This document shows positions 1-8,055 of a DNA stretch of 64,000 nucleotides, in pieces. Source of the stretch: Raineyella sp034933565. Lineage in GTDB: Bacteria > Actinomycetota > Actinomycetes > Propionibacteriales > Propionibacteriaceae. The DNA lies in contig NZ_JAYFNG010000030.1 in NCBI RefSeq assembly GCF_034933565.1, positions 4,339-68,338 of the forward strand, read 5' to 3'. Below the pieces are notes generated by a model. The model saw nothing but the letters and a program-made list of their open reading frames with translations, was not told the origin of the DNA and searched no databases. Numbering within the stretch: position 1 is the first letter of the stretch; every line of letters starts with the position of its first letter. A program made the position numbers and the translations under genes.

Positions 1-918
1 GGGGTGAAGGCCGAGACCTTCGTCGACACCCTGCGCGAGGACTACGCCTACAACGGCAAGCACTACGGCATGCCGTACTCCCGGTCGACCAACCTGATGT
101 ACCTCAGCACCGAGCTGATGCAGAAGGCCGGCCTCGGCAGCACCGGCCCGGCCACCTGGGCGCAGTTCGCCGAGTGGGCCCCGAAGCTCAAGGAGGCCAA
201 CGGCGGCAGGCCGGCGCTGGTCGTCCCGGACGGCAAGAGCTACCTCGACTGGTACTTCCAGGGCATGGTGTGGACCTTCGGTGGCGCGTACTCCGACGGC
301 TGGACCCCCACCTTCACCAAGGCCGGGACCATCGCCGCCGGCCAGTTCCTGCAGGATCAGGTCAAGGCCGGCAACATCGCCATCTCCCATGACGCGGTGA
401 ACCAGTTCTCCACCGGCGGCGCCGCCGCCCTGCTGGAGTCGACCGGCTCGCTGAGCGGGCTGACCGCGTCCGCCTCGTCGCCCTTCTTCACCGCCTACCT
501 GCCCGGCCCGAGGCCGGGTGCCGCGACCGGCGGCGCCGGCCTGGCCGTGCCCGCCGGGATCAGTGACGAGCGCAAGGTGACCGCGGTGAAGTTCATCGAC
601 CACCTCACCAACACCGCCAACACGGTGACGTTCACCCAGGCCACCGGCTACATGCCGGTCCGCAAGGACGCCCTGGACGACGCGGCCGAGCAGAAGTTCC
701 TCGCCCAGAACCCGAACGCCACCACCGCTATCCGCCAGGTGAACGAGAACACCAGGTCGCAGGACGCCGCCCGCGTCTTCGTCCCCGGTGGCGGCCAGCG
801 GATCGGCGCCGCGCTGGACCGGATCACCACCGGCAAGGAAGACGTGGCGACCGTCTTCGGGCAGCTGCAGGACGAGACCCAGAAGGTCATCGACCGCGAC
901 ATCAAGCCGCTGCTCTGA
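1..918 (+). CDS. Sugar ABC transporter substrate-binding protein, 5'-truncated by window edge
   Basis: This is the C-terminal part (about 305 residues) of an extracellular solute-binding protein of the CUT1/UgpB-MalE class. The frame is open at base 1, and family members are usually 400-450 residues, so the start, signal peptide and lipobox lie outside the window. A typical segment is GMPYSRSTNLMYLSTELM followed by an AGL...TWAQFAEWA stretch, which is the hinge-region pattern of these proteins. The residue run KFIDHLTN...TGYMPVRKDA near the end is the usual C-lobe signature. The ATPase gene downstream (1108) has the same orientation, so both probably belong to one importer whose permeases lie upstream. 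The ligand cannot be read from the sequence; sugars or glycerol phosphates are typical for the family. Confidence 0.85.
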   Translation, partial: GVKAETFVDTLREDYAYNGKHYGMPYSRSTNLMYLSTELMQKAGLGSTGPATWAQFAEWAPKLKEANGGRPALVVPDGKSYLDWYFQGMVWTFGGAYSDGWTPTFTKAGTIAAGQFLQDQVKAGNIAISHDAVNQFSTGGAAALLESTGSLSGLTASASSPFFTAYLPGPRPGAATGGAGLAVPAGISDERKVTAVKFIDHLTNTANTVTFTQATGYMPVRKDALDDAAEQKFLAQNPNATTAIRQVNENTRSQDAARVFVPGGGQRIGAALDRITTGKEDVATVFGQLQDETQKVIDRDIKPLL

Positions 919-1107
919 CCCGCCGGGTCCGCTCGCCGCGGACCCACCGGTCCGCGTCGGGCGGGACGTACGCCGTACGCCACAGCGTCGTACCTCCCGC
1001 CCGGCGCGGCCGGCCCCCGCCACCCCGCCCCACGTCCCCTGGGGGCGGCCCGTCCCGTTCCCCGCACACCCGCCCCACCACGTACGTCCACGTCCCAGGA
1101 GGACCCC

Positions 1108-2334
1108 ATGGCCACCGTCGACTTCGTCGCGGCCACCCGCATCTTCGACCCCGCGCAGCGGCCGGCGGTGAACCGGCTCGACCTGTCCATCGAGGACGGC
1201 GAGTTCCTCGTCCTGGTCGGGCCGTCGGGCTGCGGCAAGTCCACCACGCTGCGGATGCTCGCCGGCCTGGAGCCGGTCGACGCCGGCAGCATCATGATCG
1301 ACGGCAAGGACGTGACGACGATGCGGCCGCGGGACCGCGACTGCGCCATGGTCTTCCAGAGCTACGCGCTGTACCCGAACATGACGGCCCGGCAGAACAT
1401 GGCCTTCGCGCTGGAGAACGCGAAGATGCCCCGGCCCGAGATCACCACCAAGGTCGAGACCGCCGCGCGGATGCTGCAGCTGGAGGACCTGCTCGACCGC
1501 AAGCCCGGCAAGATGTCCGGCGGGCAGCGGCAGCGCGTGGCGATGGGCCGCGCGATCGTCCGCGACCCCAAGGTCTTCTGCATGGACGAGCCGCTGTCGA
1601 ACCTGGACGCGAAGCTGCGCGTGTCGACCCGCTCCGAGATCGCCGCACTGCAGCGCCGGCTGGGGGTGACCACGGTGTACGTCACCCACGACCAGACCGA
1701 GGCGATGACGATGGGGGACCGCGTCTGTGTCCTCGACGCCGGCCGGCTGCAGCAGGTCGACCGCCCGACGACCCTGTACGAAGCGCCGTACAACACCTTC
1801 GTGGCCGGGTTCATCGGCTCCCCGGCGATCACCCTGCTGGACGGCGTCCCGATCCGCGAGGGTCGCGCCCTGCTCGGCGGCACGGCGCAGCACTCCGGGA
1901 TCGACCTGGGCATGCCGCCGCGGCTGGTGGCGAAGCTGGCCGCCACCGGCGCCTCCTCGGTGATCGTCGGGATCCGCCCCGAGGCCTGGGAGATCGTCGA
2001 CACCGCTACCGCTACCGCCTCCACCGACGTCACCGGCGCCGCCTGCCTCGATGCCGCCTCCGTGGGTGCTGCGTCCGTCGAAGCTGCCGATGCCCCCGGG
2101 CTCGACACCATCGCGCTGACCGTCGACCTGGTGGAGGAGCTGGGCTCGGAGTCCTTCGCGCATTGCACCCCGGCGGCGGCGGAGGGCCCCGTGACCGTAC
2201 GCGGGGGCCGGCTGACCGTACGCGCCGACAAGCACCAGCACCTGGCTGCCGGGCAGCGCCTCCGGGTCCGACCGCGACCGGGGGAGTGCAAGTTCTTCGA
2301 CCCGGCCGGCGAGGTCAACCTTGAGTACCTCTGA
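1108..2334 (+). CDS. CUT1-type sugar ABC transporter ATP-binding protein (UgpC/MsmK/MalK-like)
   Basis: A 408-residue cytoplasmic ATPase that would energise a carbohydrate importer. Walker A is GPSGCGKST (about residues 38-46), the Q-loop is MVFQSYALYP (about 83), the signature is MSGGQRQRVAMGRA (about 135), Walker B is VFCMDEPLSNLDAKLR, and the switch His is in YVTHDQTEAM. A TOBE-type regulatory domain follows from about residue 235. It contains an Ala/Thr/Val-rich insert (about 295-325) not typical of MalK. The start is supported by a strong AGGAGG ribosome site at about 1098. It lies 189 bases after the binding protein and is probably co-transcribed. Unlike the two ATPases at 32922 and 34079 it keeps the normal Gln in the Q-loop. 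Confidence 0.92.
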   Translation: MATVDFVAATRIFDPAQRPAVNRLDLSIEDGEFLVLVGPSGCGKSTTLRMLAGLEPVDAGSIMIDGKDVTTMRPRDRDCAMVFQSYALYPNMTARQNMAFALENAKMPRPEITTKVETAARMLQLEDLLDRKPGKMSGGQRQRVAMGRAIVRDPKVFCMDEPLSNLDAKLRVSTRSEIAALQRRLGVTTVYVTHDQTEAMTMGDRVCVLDAGRLQQVDRPTTLYEAPYNTFVAGFIGSPAITLLDGVPIREGRALLGGTAQHSGIDLGMPPRLVAKLAATGASSVIVGIRPEAWEIVDTATATASTDVTGAACLDAASVGAASVEAADAPGLDTIALTVDLVEELGSESFAHCTPAAAEGPVTVRGGRLTVRADKHQHLAAGQRLRVRPRPGECKFFDPAGEVNLEYL

Positions 2335-2338
2335 TCGC

Positions 2339-2397
2339 CCACGTCTGCTCGGCCACACGTCTGCTCGGCCACACGCCTGCTCGGCCACACGCCGAGG
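2339..2397. repeat. 16-bp tandem repeat, about 3.5 copies
   Basis: Units of CCACACGTCTGCTCGG repeat head to tail directly after the ATPase stop. The rest of the 2335-2608 gap shows no gene that I can support. Confidence 0.8.
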
Positions 2398-2611
2398 TGC
2401 TCGTCGTGACGGGAGGCACCGCTGGGCGCCAGTTGTTGCGTCGACCGATATCCGCCGGCTGCGGTGCCGGCCGGGGCGAGCCGACCTCACCGGTGGGGCC
2501 CGGATGGGCCTACCCTCGTCAGGAGGGGCCGGGGCCCGGTGCGGACGCGTCCGAGTCGGGCCACGTCCGAGCAGCCGCTGCCGTCCCGGACGACGACGAG
2601 GAGGCCGTGTG

Positions 2612-3043
2612 ATGGAGATCGTGAACCTGCCGGCGGGTGATCCACGCTGGGCCGCAGCGCTGCCGGTGCTGCAGCAGTTGCGGACCCACCTGGGGGCCGA
2701 CGACCTGACGGAGGTGCTGGCCTCCGACGCGCAGCGGCCCTCGTTCTTCGCGGCGTTCGAGGGGGATGTCTGTCTGGGGGTGTGCGGGTGGCGGGTCATC
2801 GCGAACACCTCCGCGGGCCGCAAGCTCTACGTCGACGACCTGGTGACCGCCGATTCGGTGCGGTCGCAGGGGGTCGGGGCCGCGCTGCTGGAACACGCCG
2901 AGGAGATCGCCCGGCGGCACCGCTGCGGTGTGCTGGACCTGGACTCCGGCGTGCAGCGGCACGCGGCGCATCGTTTCTACCTGCGTGAGCGGTTGGACAT
3001 CGTGTCCTTCCACTTCGCCGAGAGCCTGCAGATCGACGAGTGA
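2612..3043 (+). CDS. GNAT family N-acetyltransferase
   Basis: A 143-residue protein with the acetyl-CoA binding core of the GNAT fold. The segment KLYVDDLVTADSVRSQGVGA ends in a Q/R-x-x-G-x-G/A loop (SQGVGAALLEHAEEIA), followed by the strand-helix LDLDSGVQRHAAHRFYL. Substrate unknown. ATG at 2612 is preferred because a GAGGAGG-like site ends about eight bases upstream; an in-frame GTG at 2609 is possible. The last 67 bases overlap the end of the convergent ACT-domain gene. Confidence 0.88.
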   Translation: MEIVNLPAGDPRWAAALPVLQQLRTHLGADDLTEVLASDAQRPSFFAAFEGDVCLGVCGWRVIANTSAGRKLYVDDLVTADSVRSQGVGAALLEHAEEIARRHRCGVLDLDSGVQRHAAHRFYLRERLDIVSFHFAESLQIDE

Positions 3044-3810
3044 CCCGGGCGGCCGCCCGGTCGGGAACGCTGACCGTTCCCGCCCCTCGTCAGGCCTGGT
3101 CGCGCTGCGACAACGAGAGGCCCGACGGGTGGGACCTGCGACGGTGTGCCGCCTGACGGCGAGCCGTCCGACAGCGGGACCTGCGACGGTGTGCCTGCCG
3201 TCGGTGGGACCTGCGACGGCGTGCTGTCCGACGGTGTGCCTGCCGTCGGTGGGACCTCCGACCTGTCACCGGCCGACCGGCGGGCCAGTGCCTCCAGGAT
3301 CGCCACCGCCTCGGTTCGGCGTTCCCAGGGCACCAGCAGATGGTCGTGGAAGGCGCCGGCGATGACGTTGCAGCTCATCCGGGCGCGGGCCAGCGCGGTC
3401 GACACCGCCGCGGTCAGCCCGACCGCCTCGAGGGCCGAGTGCACCTGGAGGGTGACGACAGCGGCGACCTGGTCGTACGCCAGCCCCAGCCGGTCCGCCT
3501 CGGCCTGCGCCAGGACCAGCGTCAGGCCCTCGGCCTCGCGTACGGTGGCGAACGGCGAGACATCGTCCGGGAGGTCCTCGACGACGACGTGGACCACCGG
3601 TGTCGGTGACAGCTGCGGGGTCAGCTCGGCGAGCAACCGGGCCAGGTCGGTGATCGCCCCGTCCGAGGGGGACGGGAGCTCCGAAGGCCGGGGGCCGGAG
3701 GCGGACCGTGGGGCCGAAGGGCGGGGGTCCGAAGGGAACCCTGGGCCGGAGGTGGACGGTGGGCCCGAAGGGCGCGGGTCCGAAGGAACGAGGGGGCGCT
3801 CGGAGGTCAT
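2977..3810 (-). CDS. ACT-domain protein (ACT_7 type) with low-complexity ends
   Basis: A 277-residue protein whose middle third resembles small ACT-domain amino-acid-sensing proteins. The hallmark is a run of the type ALARARMSCNVIAGAFHDH followed by LLVPWERRTEAVAILEAL, typical of the second ACT unit. The first about 55 residues are Pro/Ser/Gly-rich (PSDPRPSGPPS repeats) and residues about 195-235 repeat TAGTPSQVPP. Both ends are encoded by degenerate DNA tandem repeats. The chosen start at 3810 follows the hydrolase-facing intergenic repeat. The C-terminal tail runs 67 bases into the opposite strand of the GNAT gene. The function is probably ligand binding, otherwise unknown. Confidence 0.7.
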   Translation of the reverse strand: MTSERPLVPSDPRPSGPPSTSGPGFPSDPRPSAPRSASGPRPSELPSPSDGAITDLARLLAELTPQLSPTPVVHVVVEDLPDDVSPFATVREAEGLTLVLAQAEADRLGLAYDQVAAVVTLQVHSALEAVGLTAAVSTALARARMSCNVIAGAFHDHLLVPWERRTEAVAILEALARRSAGDRSEVPPTAGTPSDSTPSQVPPTAGTPSQVPLSDGSPSGGTPSQVPPVGPLVVAARPGLTRGGNGQRSRPGGRPGHSSICRLSAKWKDTMSNRSRR

Positions 3811-3840
3811 GGGCACAGTCTCGCCCGTCCGGACCGCCGG

Positions 3841-3910
3841 CGCCGCGGACCGAACGCCGCGAACCGAACGCCGCGGACCGAACGCCGCGGACCGAACGCC
3901 GCGAACCGAA
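3841..3910. repeat. Five perfect-length copies of a 14-bp tandem repeat between divergent genes
   Basis: Units CGCCGCGGACCGAA or CGCCGCGAACCGAA run at 3841, 3855, 3869, 3883 and 3897. They fill most of the 115-base gap between the ACT-domain gene (start 3810) and the hydrolase (start 3926). A period of 14 is not a codon multiple, so this is not a coding repeat here. Confidence 0.9.
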
Positions 3911-3925
3911 CGTACGCTGGGGGCC

Positions 3926-5203
3926 ATGGCCCGGGAGTTCCGTACGGTGCGGCGGCCGGCGAGCATGGACACGCCGGAGTTCGACCTCGCCTATGTCCGC
4001 GCCCACCGGGGCGCCGGCGTGCCGGTGGTGATCATCCCCGGCGGTCCGGGGCTGGGGTCCGTCCGGGTGTACGGCGGCCTGCGGCGGTCCGCGCCTGACC
4101 TCGACATCGTCATGGTCGAGCACCGGGGCGTCGGGTATTCACGCCGTGACCTGACCGGCGCCGAGCTGCCCGCCTCCGCGATGACGGTCGCCGCCGCCGT
4201 CGACGACATCGCCGCTGTCCTGGACGCCGAACACATCGACCGGGCGGTGATCGTCGGCAGTTCGTACGGCACCTATCTCGCGCAGGGCTTCGGGGTGCGC
4301 CACCCGGAACGGGTGGTCGCGATGGTGCTCGACTCGACATTGCTCTCCGCGCAGGACCACGACGCCGTACGGGCCCATGCCCGCCGGCTGCTGTGGGAGG
4401 GGGAGCGCGGCCCGACCGCGGCCGCAGCCCGTCGGATCCGCCGGCTGGTCGAGAAGGAGGGGGCCGATCCGCTGCCGCTGGGCGCCACCTCGGCGTTCCT
4501 CTACGAGTTCGGCGGGGTGCCCCGGCTCGAGCGCTACCTGGAGCAGCGGGCCCGCCACCGCACCGGCCTGGTGGACCGTACGTTCCGGGTGGCGCGGACG
4601 CACGGCACTGCCCGGTCGGTGCCGTACGTGATGGAGTTCGGGCTGGTCGGCAACCTGGCCACCCGGGAACTGCAGTACGCCCCGGCCCCCGACGGGCTGA
4701 TCTTCGACCCGGCGTACGCCACCGCCGGCCTGCTGGCCCGCTTCCCGGCGTTCGAGAAGGAGCCGTTCGACCTGCCCGCCGCGCTGCCGCGATTCGACTG
4801 GCCGGTGGTGGTGCTGACCGGGGAGCGGGACCTCACGACGCCGCCGAGCGTGGCGAAACGGACCGCCGCGCTGGCCCGTCGGTCCCGGTTCGTCCGGGTG
4901 CCGGGCATCGGGCACAGCGTGCTGGACTCCCACCCCGAGGCGCTGCTGGCCGCGATCCGGGCCCTGCTCCGGGGCGAGCCGATCTCGCTGGGCGGGCTGC
5001 GGCGCCGCGGCCTCACCCGACACCTGGCCCCGGCGATCGGTGGCCTGCTCGCCGTCGACCGGCTGTCGGCTGCCCTGCTCCGTGACGCTCCGTCCGGCCG
5101 GGACGGGGTGGACGGCCGGGACGGGGCGGACGGCCCCGATGGCCCCGGTATCGAGGGCCGGGACCCGATGGACGAGGAACAGCCCTCGGCTCCTCGCCCC
5201 TGA
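3926..5203 (+). CDS. Alpha/beta hydrolase (proline iminopeptidase/esterase-like)
   Basis: A 425-residue alpha/beta-hydrolase-fold enzyme. The oxyanion-hole loop IIPGGPGLGS is at about 33-42, the nucleophile elbow GSSYG (Ser about 113) follows AVIVGSSYGTYLAQGFGVRHP, the acid is in LTGERDLTT, and the catalytic His is in GIGHSVLDSHP. The cap region between about 140 and 290 is large and helical, as in prolyl iminopeptidase-like hydrolases. The tail after residue 375 carries a GRDG-type repeat (GRDGVDGRDGADGPDG) and is probably disordered. ATG 3926 comes just after the 14-bp repeat block. Substrate unknown; cytoplasmic, as no signal peptide is seen. Confidence 0.85.
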   Translation: MAREFRTVRRPASMDTPEFDLAYVRAHRGAGVPVVIIPGGPGLGSVRVYGGLRRSAPDLDIVMVEHRGVGYSRRDLTGAELPASAMTVAAAVDDIAAVLDAEHIDRAVIVGSSYGTYLAQGFGVRHPERVVAMVLDSTLLSAQDHDAVRAHARRLLWEGERGPTAAAARRIRRLVEKEGADPLPLGATSAFLYEFGGVPRLERYLEQRARHRTGLVDRTFRVARTHGTARSVPYVMEFGLVGNLATRELQYAPAPDGLIFDPAYATAGLLARFPAFEKEPFDLPAALPRFDWPVVVLTGERDLTTPPSVAKRTAALARRSRFVRVPGIGHSVLDSHPEALLAAIRALLRGEPISLGGLRRRGLTRHLAPAIGGLLAVDRLSAALLRDAPSGRDGVDGRDGADGPDGPGIEGRDPMDEEQPSAPRP

Positions 5204-5276
5204 CAGTCCGACGGACCGGCGGACGAGGGGCAGCTCTCCGGCCCCGGTCCTGACGATCCGGCAACGGACGGTCGCG

Positions 5277-6056
5277 TCAGGCGCGGGTGCGGGGCTCCTC
5301 GGTGGCTCCGGCGGCACTGCCTGCAGCCGGCTGTTCCGCCGCGGCCAGGGCGGCCTGGTAGCTCGGCTCGGTCCGCTTGATCCGGCGGATGACGTACGCC
5401 GTCAGCGGCATCACCGCGTACTGCACGGCGACCTTGTAGACGAACCCGAAGAACGTGTAGTTGGCCCACTGGCCGGGCGTGGTGATGCCGATCGCGGTCG
5501 CGGCGACCGAACAGAAGACGAGGGTGTCGACCAGTTCCCCGGCGCCCGTCGACCCGGCCAGCCGGCCGATCAGGCCGCGCTCCAGGCGCCGTTTCTTGCG
5601 GGCCCACATGATGAAGGAGTTCACCGACTGGCCGCAGATGAATCCGAGCATGCTGGCCAGCACGATCTGCCACACCGGGCCCAGCGCCGTCTCCAGGGCC
5701 GCCTGCTTGGCCAGCCCGTAGTCGTCGGTGAAGCCGGGCAGCGCGATGATGATCGCGTACGTCAGCACCGCCCCGATGCTGGTCAGGAACCCGGCGGTGA
5801 TCGCCCGGCGGGCGGCGCGGACGCCATAGATCTCGGTGATGGTGTCGCCCAGGATGTAGGCGAGTGGGAAGAGGAAGAAGCCGCCGTCGGTGATGACCGG
5901 GCCGAGGACGACCCCCTTGGAGCCGCCGATGTTGGACAGCACGACGACCACGCACATGATCGCGAGCATCGTGGCGTAGCGGGGGGAACCGGGGTCCGCG
6001 TACGCCGCGCGGCGCAGGGGCTGGCCCTGGTGGGCATCGGTTGTCACTGCTGTCAC
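5277..6056 (-). CDS. Queuosine precursor transporter (YhhQ/VUT family membrane protein)
   Basis: About 259 residues with five to seven predicted membrane segments, e.g. MLAIMCVVVVLSNIGGSK and IVLASMLGFICGQSVNSF. The pattern NIGGSKGVV...GGFFLFPLAYILGDTITEIYG matches the YhhQ family, which imports preQ0/preQ1 or queuine-type 7-deazaguanines for tRNA modification. The conserved motif GQSVNSFIMW and the segment GELVDTLVFCSVA are also typical. I prefer GTG 6056 (VTAVTTDAHQ); GTG 6047 is also possible. A TAGACT hexamer sits just upstream (6065-6070), so the mRNA may be nearly leaderless. Confidence 0.88.
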   Translation of the reverse strand: MTAVTTDAHQGQPLRRAAYADPGSPRYATMLAIMCVVVVLSNIGGSKGVVLGPVITDGGFFLFPLAYILGDTITEIYGVRAARRAITAGFLTSIGAVLTYAIIIALPGFTDDYGLAKQAALETALGPVWQIVLASMLGFICGQSVNSFIMWARKKRRLERGLIGRLAGSTGAGELVDTLVFCSVAATAIGITTPGQWANYTFFGFVYKVAVQYAVMPLTAYVIRRIKRTEPSYQAALAAAEQPAAGSAAGATEEPRTRA

Positions 6057-6396
6057 AGGTCGGCAGTCTAGGCGTCGGAGCTGTCCGAGGTCCCTCGCCG
6101 CCGTCAGCGGTCCCGCCCCAGGAACCGGCCCGGCGGTCCGCAGGAACCCGGCCCAGCGGCCCGCCCCAGCGGCCCGGCTCGGTGGTCCGGCGCAGGAACC
6201 CGGCTCGGTGGTCCGGCGCAGGAGCCCGGCTCGGTGGCTCGACCCAGCGGCCCCTTCCAGGAACCCGGCCGGGCGGCCCGGCCCGGGGACCCGGCCCGAG
6301 AGCTGGCCGGCGGGGGGCGGAGGCGTGTCGAGGGCATCACCCCTTGTCGTACGGGTGTTCGATTCATTGTCAGAGGCCTCCTCTAGTGTCGGGGAC
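6057..6396. other. Gene-free gap with 26-bp direct repeats and an SOS box
   Basis: Between the queuosine transporter and the 13E12 gene I see no supportable gene. It holds a GC-rich 26-bp direct repeat (units at 6173, 6199 and a partial at 6225, rich in CGGCTCGGTGG) and, close to the 13E12 start, the LexA-type box at 6347-6362. Confidence 0.75.
6347..6362. promoter_or_regulatory. LexA/SOS box upstream of 13E12 gene
   Basis: TCGTACGGGTGTTCGA matches the mycobacterial/actinobacterial SOS consensus TCGAAC-N4-GTTCGA at 11 of 12 defined bases (one A to T change). It lies 35 bases before the start codon at 6397. A second, weaker copy lies before the other 13E12 gene (46565-46580). Confidence 0.7.
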
Positions 6397-7755
6397 ATGG
6401 AACGGGAGTGGGGTACCCGGACCGGCGAGGTGCTCGCCGGGATCCTGGGGCTGCTTGACGGTCTGACCGAGGACTGTGGTCCGGGTGGTGACGGTGGTCC
6501 GGGTGACCGTGGATTCGCCTCCGATCGGGAGCGGGTGGATCTGGCATCGGCGGCGATCGAGGCCGCGGACCGGCTGCGCATGCTGGCGTCGGTGCTGATC
6601 GGTGAGGCCGAGGCCACCGGTGCTGATGTCGCGGCGACCGGTCTGTCGGTGGTGAGTTGGCTGGCCGACACCCGGCGGATGACGCGACGGGAGGTGTGGG
6701 CCTTGTTGCATCAGGGTCGTGACCTGGCGGCGTTCCCGCTGGTGCGGGCGGCGGGGTTGGCGGGCGAGGTGTCGCCGACCCAGGCGCGCTCGATCTGCGA
6801 GGTGCTGGTCGATCTGCCCGACGAGCTCGGCCCGGAGACGCTCCGGCAGGCCGAGGTGGACATGGTCGGTTTCGCCGCGGCCCTGGATTCGCGCGGCCTG
6901 ACGACCGCGGCCGAGCACCTGCTGGAGGTCCTCGCGCCCGACACGGCGGACGAGCTGGAGGCCAAGAGGCTGGAGCGGGAGGCGCGGCGGGCCCGGCGTA
7001 ACCGGTCGCTGTTCTTCGTCCCCGACGGGCAGGGGTCGGTCCTGATCAAGGGGAAGTTGCCGGTGCTGGCCGCGCAGGCGCTCATCGTGCAGATCGACGC
7101 GATCGTTGCCCGGGATCGCCGCGCCGCCCTGGATGCCCTGGATCCGCTGGCGGAGGAGGTGACTCCGGCGATGCGGCGGGCCGATGCGCTGGTCGAGCTG
7201 GCGGCTGCTGCCGCCCTGCACCAGGACGCGCCCGCCCACGGGGGTGATCGGCCGCGGATCGTGGTCACCGTCCCACTGGAGCGGCTGACGGAGCTGGCGA
7301 CGTCCGGTGACCTGATCGGGCCGGGTGAGCGGGTTGCGGCGGGGGACCTACGGCAGCTGTGCTGCGATGCCGACCTCGTCCCGGTGGTCCTCGGTGGGCG
7401 CTCGGAGGCGCTGGATGTGGGGCGCGAGCATCGCCTGGTCACCGCACCGATCCGTACGGCACTGACCATCCGCGACCGGGGCTGCGTGTTCCCCGGTTGT
7501 GACAGGCCGCCAGCGGCGTGTCACGCGCATCATCTGGTCCCGTGGCAGAGCGGTGGAGCGACATCGCTGGACAACCTGGTGCTGGTGTGCGCGCACCATC
7601 ACGGGATCGTGGAACCGACCGCGGACCCGCCGGGGCGTCGGTGGGAGATCCGGCTCGGCGCCGACGGCCTCCCCGAGGTCCTGCCACCGCTCCACGTCGA
7701 TCGGACCCGCCGGCCCCGTCGCCACCAACGGTTCCGCGCCGCGCTGACCGCGTGA
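6397..7755 (+). CDS. 13E12/DUF222 family protein with C-terminal HNH nuclease domain
   Basis: A 452-residue member of the 13E12 repeat family, common and multi-copy in actinobacteria. The N-terminal DUF222 helical region covers about 20-300 (e.g. VVSWLADTRRMTRREVWALL). The HNH motif is at about 360-405: CVFPGCDRPP, then CHAHHLVPWQSGG, then DNLVLVCAHHH, with the zinc-type Cys pair and catalytic HH present. The ATG is chosen at the conserved beginning MEREWG. The biological role of the family is not settled; several mycobacterial copies are reported to be LexA-regulated, and the box at 6347 fits that. Confidence 0.9.
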   Translation: MEREWGTRTGEVLAGILGLLDGLTEDCGPGGDGGPGDRGFASDRERVDLASAAIEAADRLRMLASVLIGEAEATGADVAATGLSVVSWLADTRRMTRREVWALLHQGRDLAAFPLVRAAGLAGEVSPTQARSICEVLVDLPDELGPETLRQAEVDMVGFAAALDSRGLTTAAEHLLEVLAPDTADELEAKRLEREARRARRNRSLFFVPDGQGSVLIKGKLPVLAAQALIVQIDAIVARDRRAALDALDPLAEEVTPAMRRADALVELAAAAALHQDAPAHGGDRPRIVVTVPLERLTELATSGDLIGPGERVAAGDLRQLCCDADLVPVVLGGRSEALDVGREHRLVTAPIRTALTIRDRGCVFPGCDRPPAACHAHHLVPWQSGGATSLDNLVLVCAHHHGIVEPTADPPGRRWEIRLGADGLPEVLPPLHVDRTRRPRRHQRFRAALTA

Positions 7756-8055
7756 AGCCGCGATGACTCTGTGAAGAGGAGGCGGCCTGACGATGAGCGT
7801 CGGACTCTGCCGTGACGGTCTCGTCGTGACGGTCTCGTCGTGACGGTCTCGCCGTGATGGTCCTCTGTGGGAGGTGATCCCGTTGCGAGGGCCGTACTGC
7901 GACGATCCCGCTGTGGCGACCTGAGAACCCAATCCGCTGCCTCGCTTCCGGCCCACACGGCGAGGGCCGTACTGCGACGATCCCGCTGTGACGGACCCCT
8001 CGGACGGTGCCGTGGCGTGGGGCGGCTGCGGCGCGCCCGAACGGCGCGGGTACCG
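7756..8055. other. Gene-free gap built of direct repeats
   Basis: No gene is supportable in this 300-base gap between convergent genes. It holds 14-bp tandem units (CGTGACGGTCTCGT at 7811, 7825 and 7839, with a decayed fourth at 7853) and a perfect 31-bp direct repeat (7885-7915 and 7960-7990). Confidence 0.8.
7885..7990. repeat. Perfect 31-bp direct repeat, two copies 75 bp apart
   Basis: Copies at 7885-7915 and 7960-7990 are identical, with the core GGGCCGTACTGCGACGATCC. The 44 bases between them differ from what flanks them, so this is a two-copy direct repeat rather than a continuous array. Confidence 0.9.

Noticed and set aside
6397..7755. 13E12 gene as a mobile element
   Set aside because: No inverted ends, transposase or target duplication; the family spreads by unclear means, so it is listed as a gene only.
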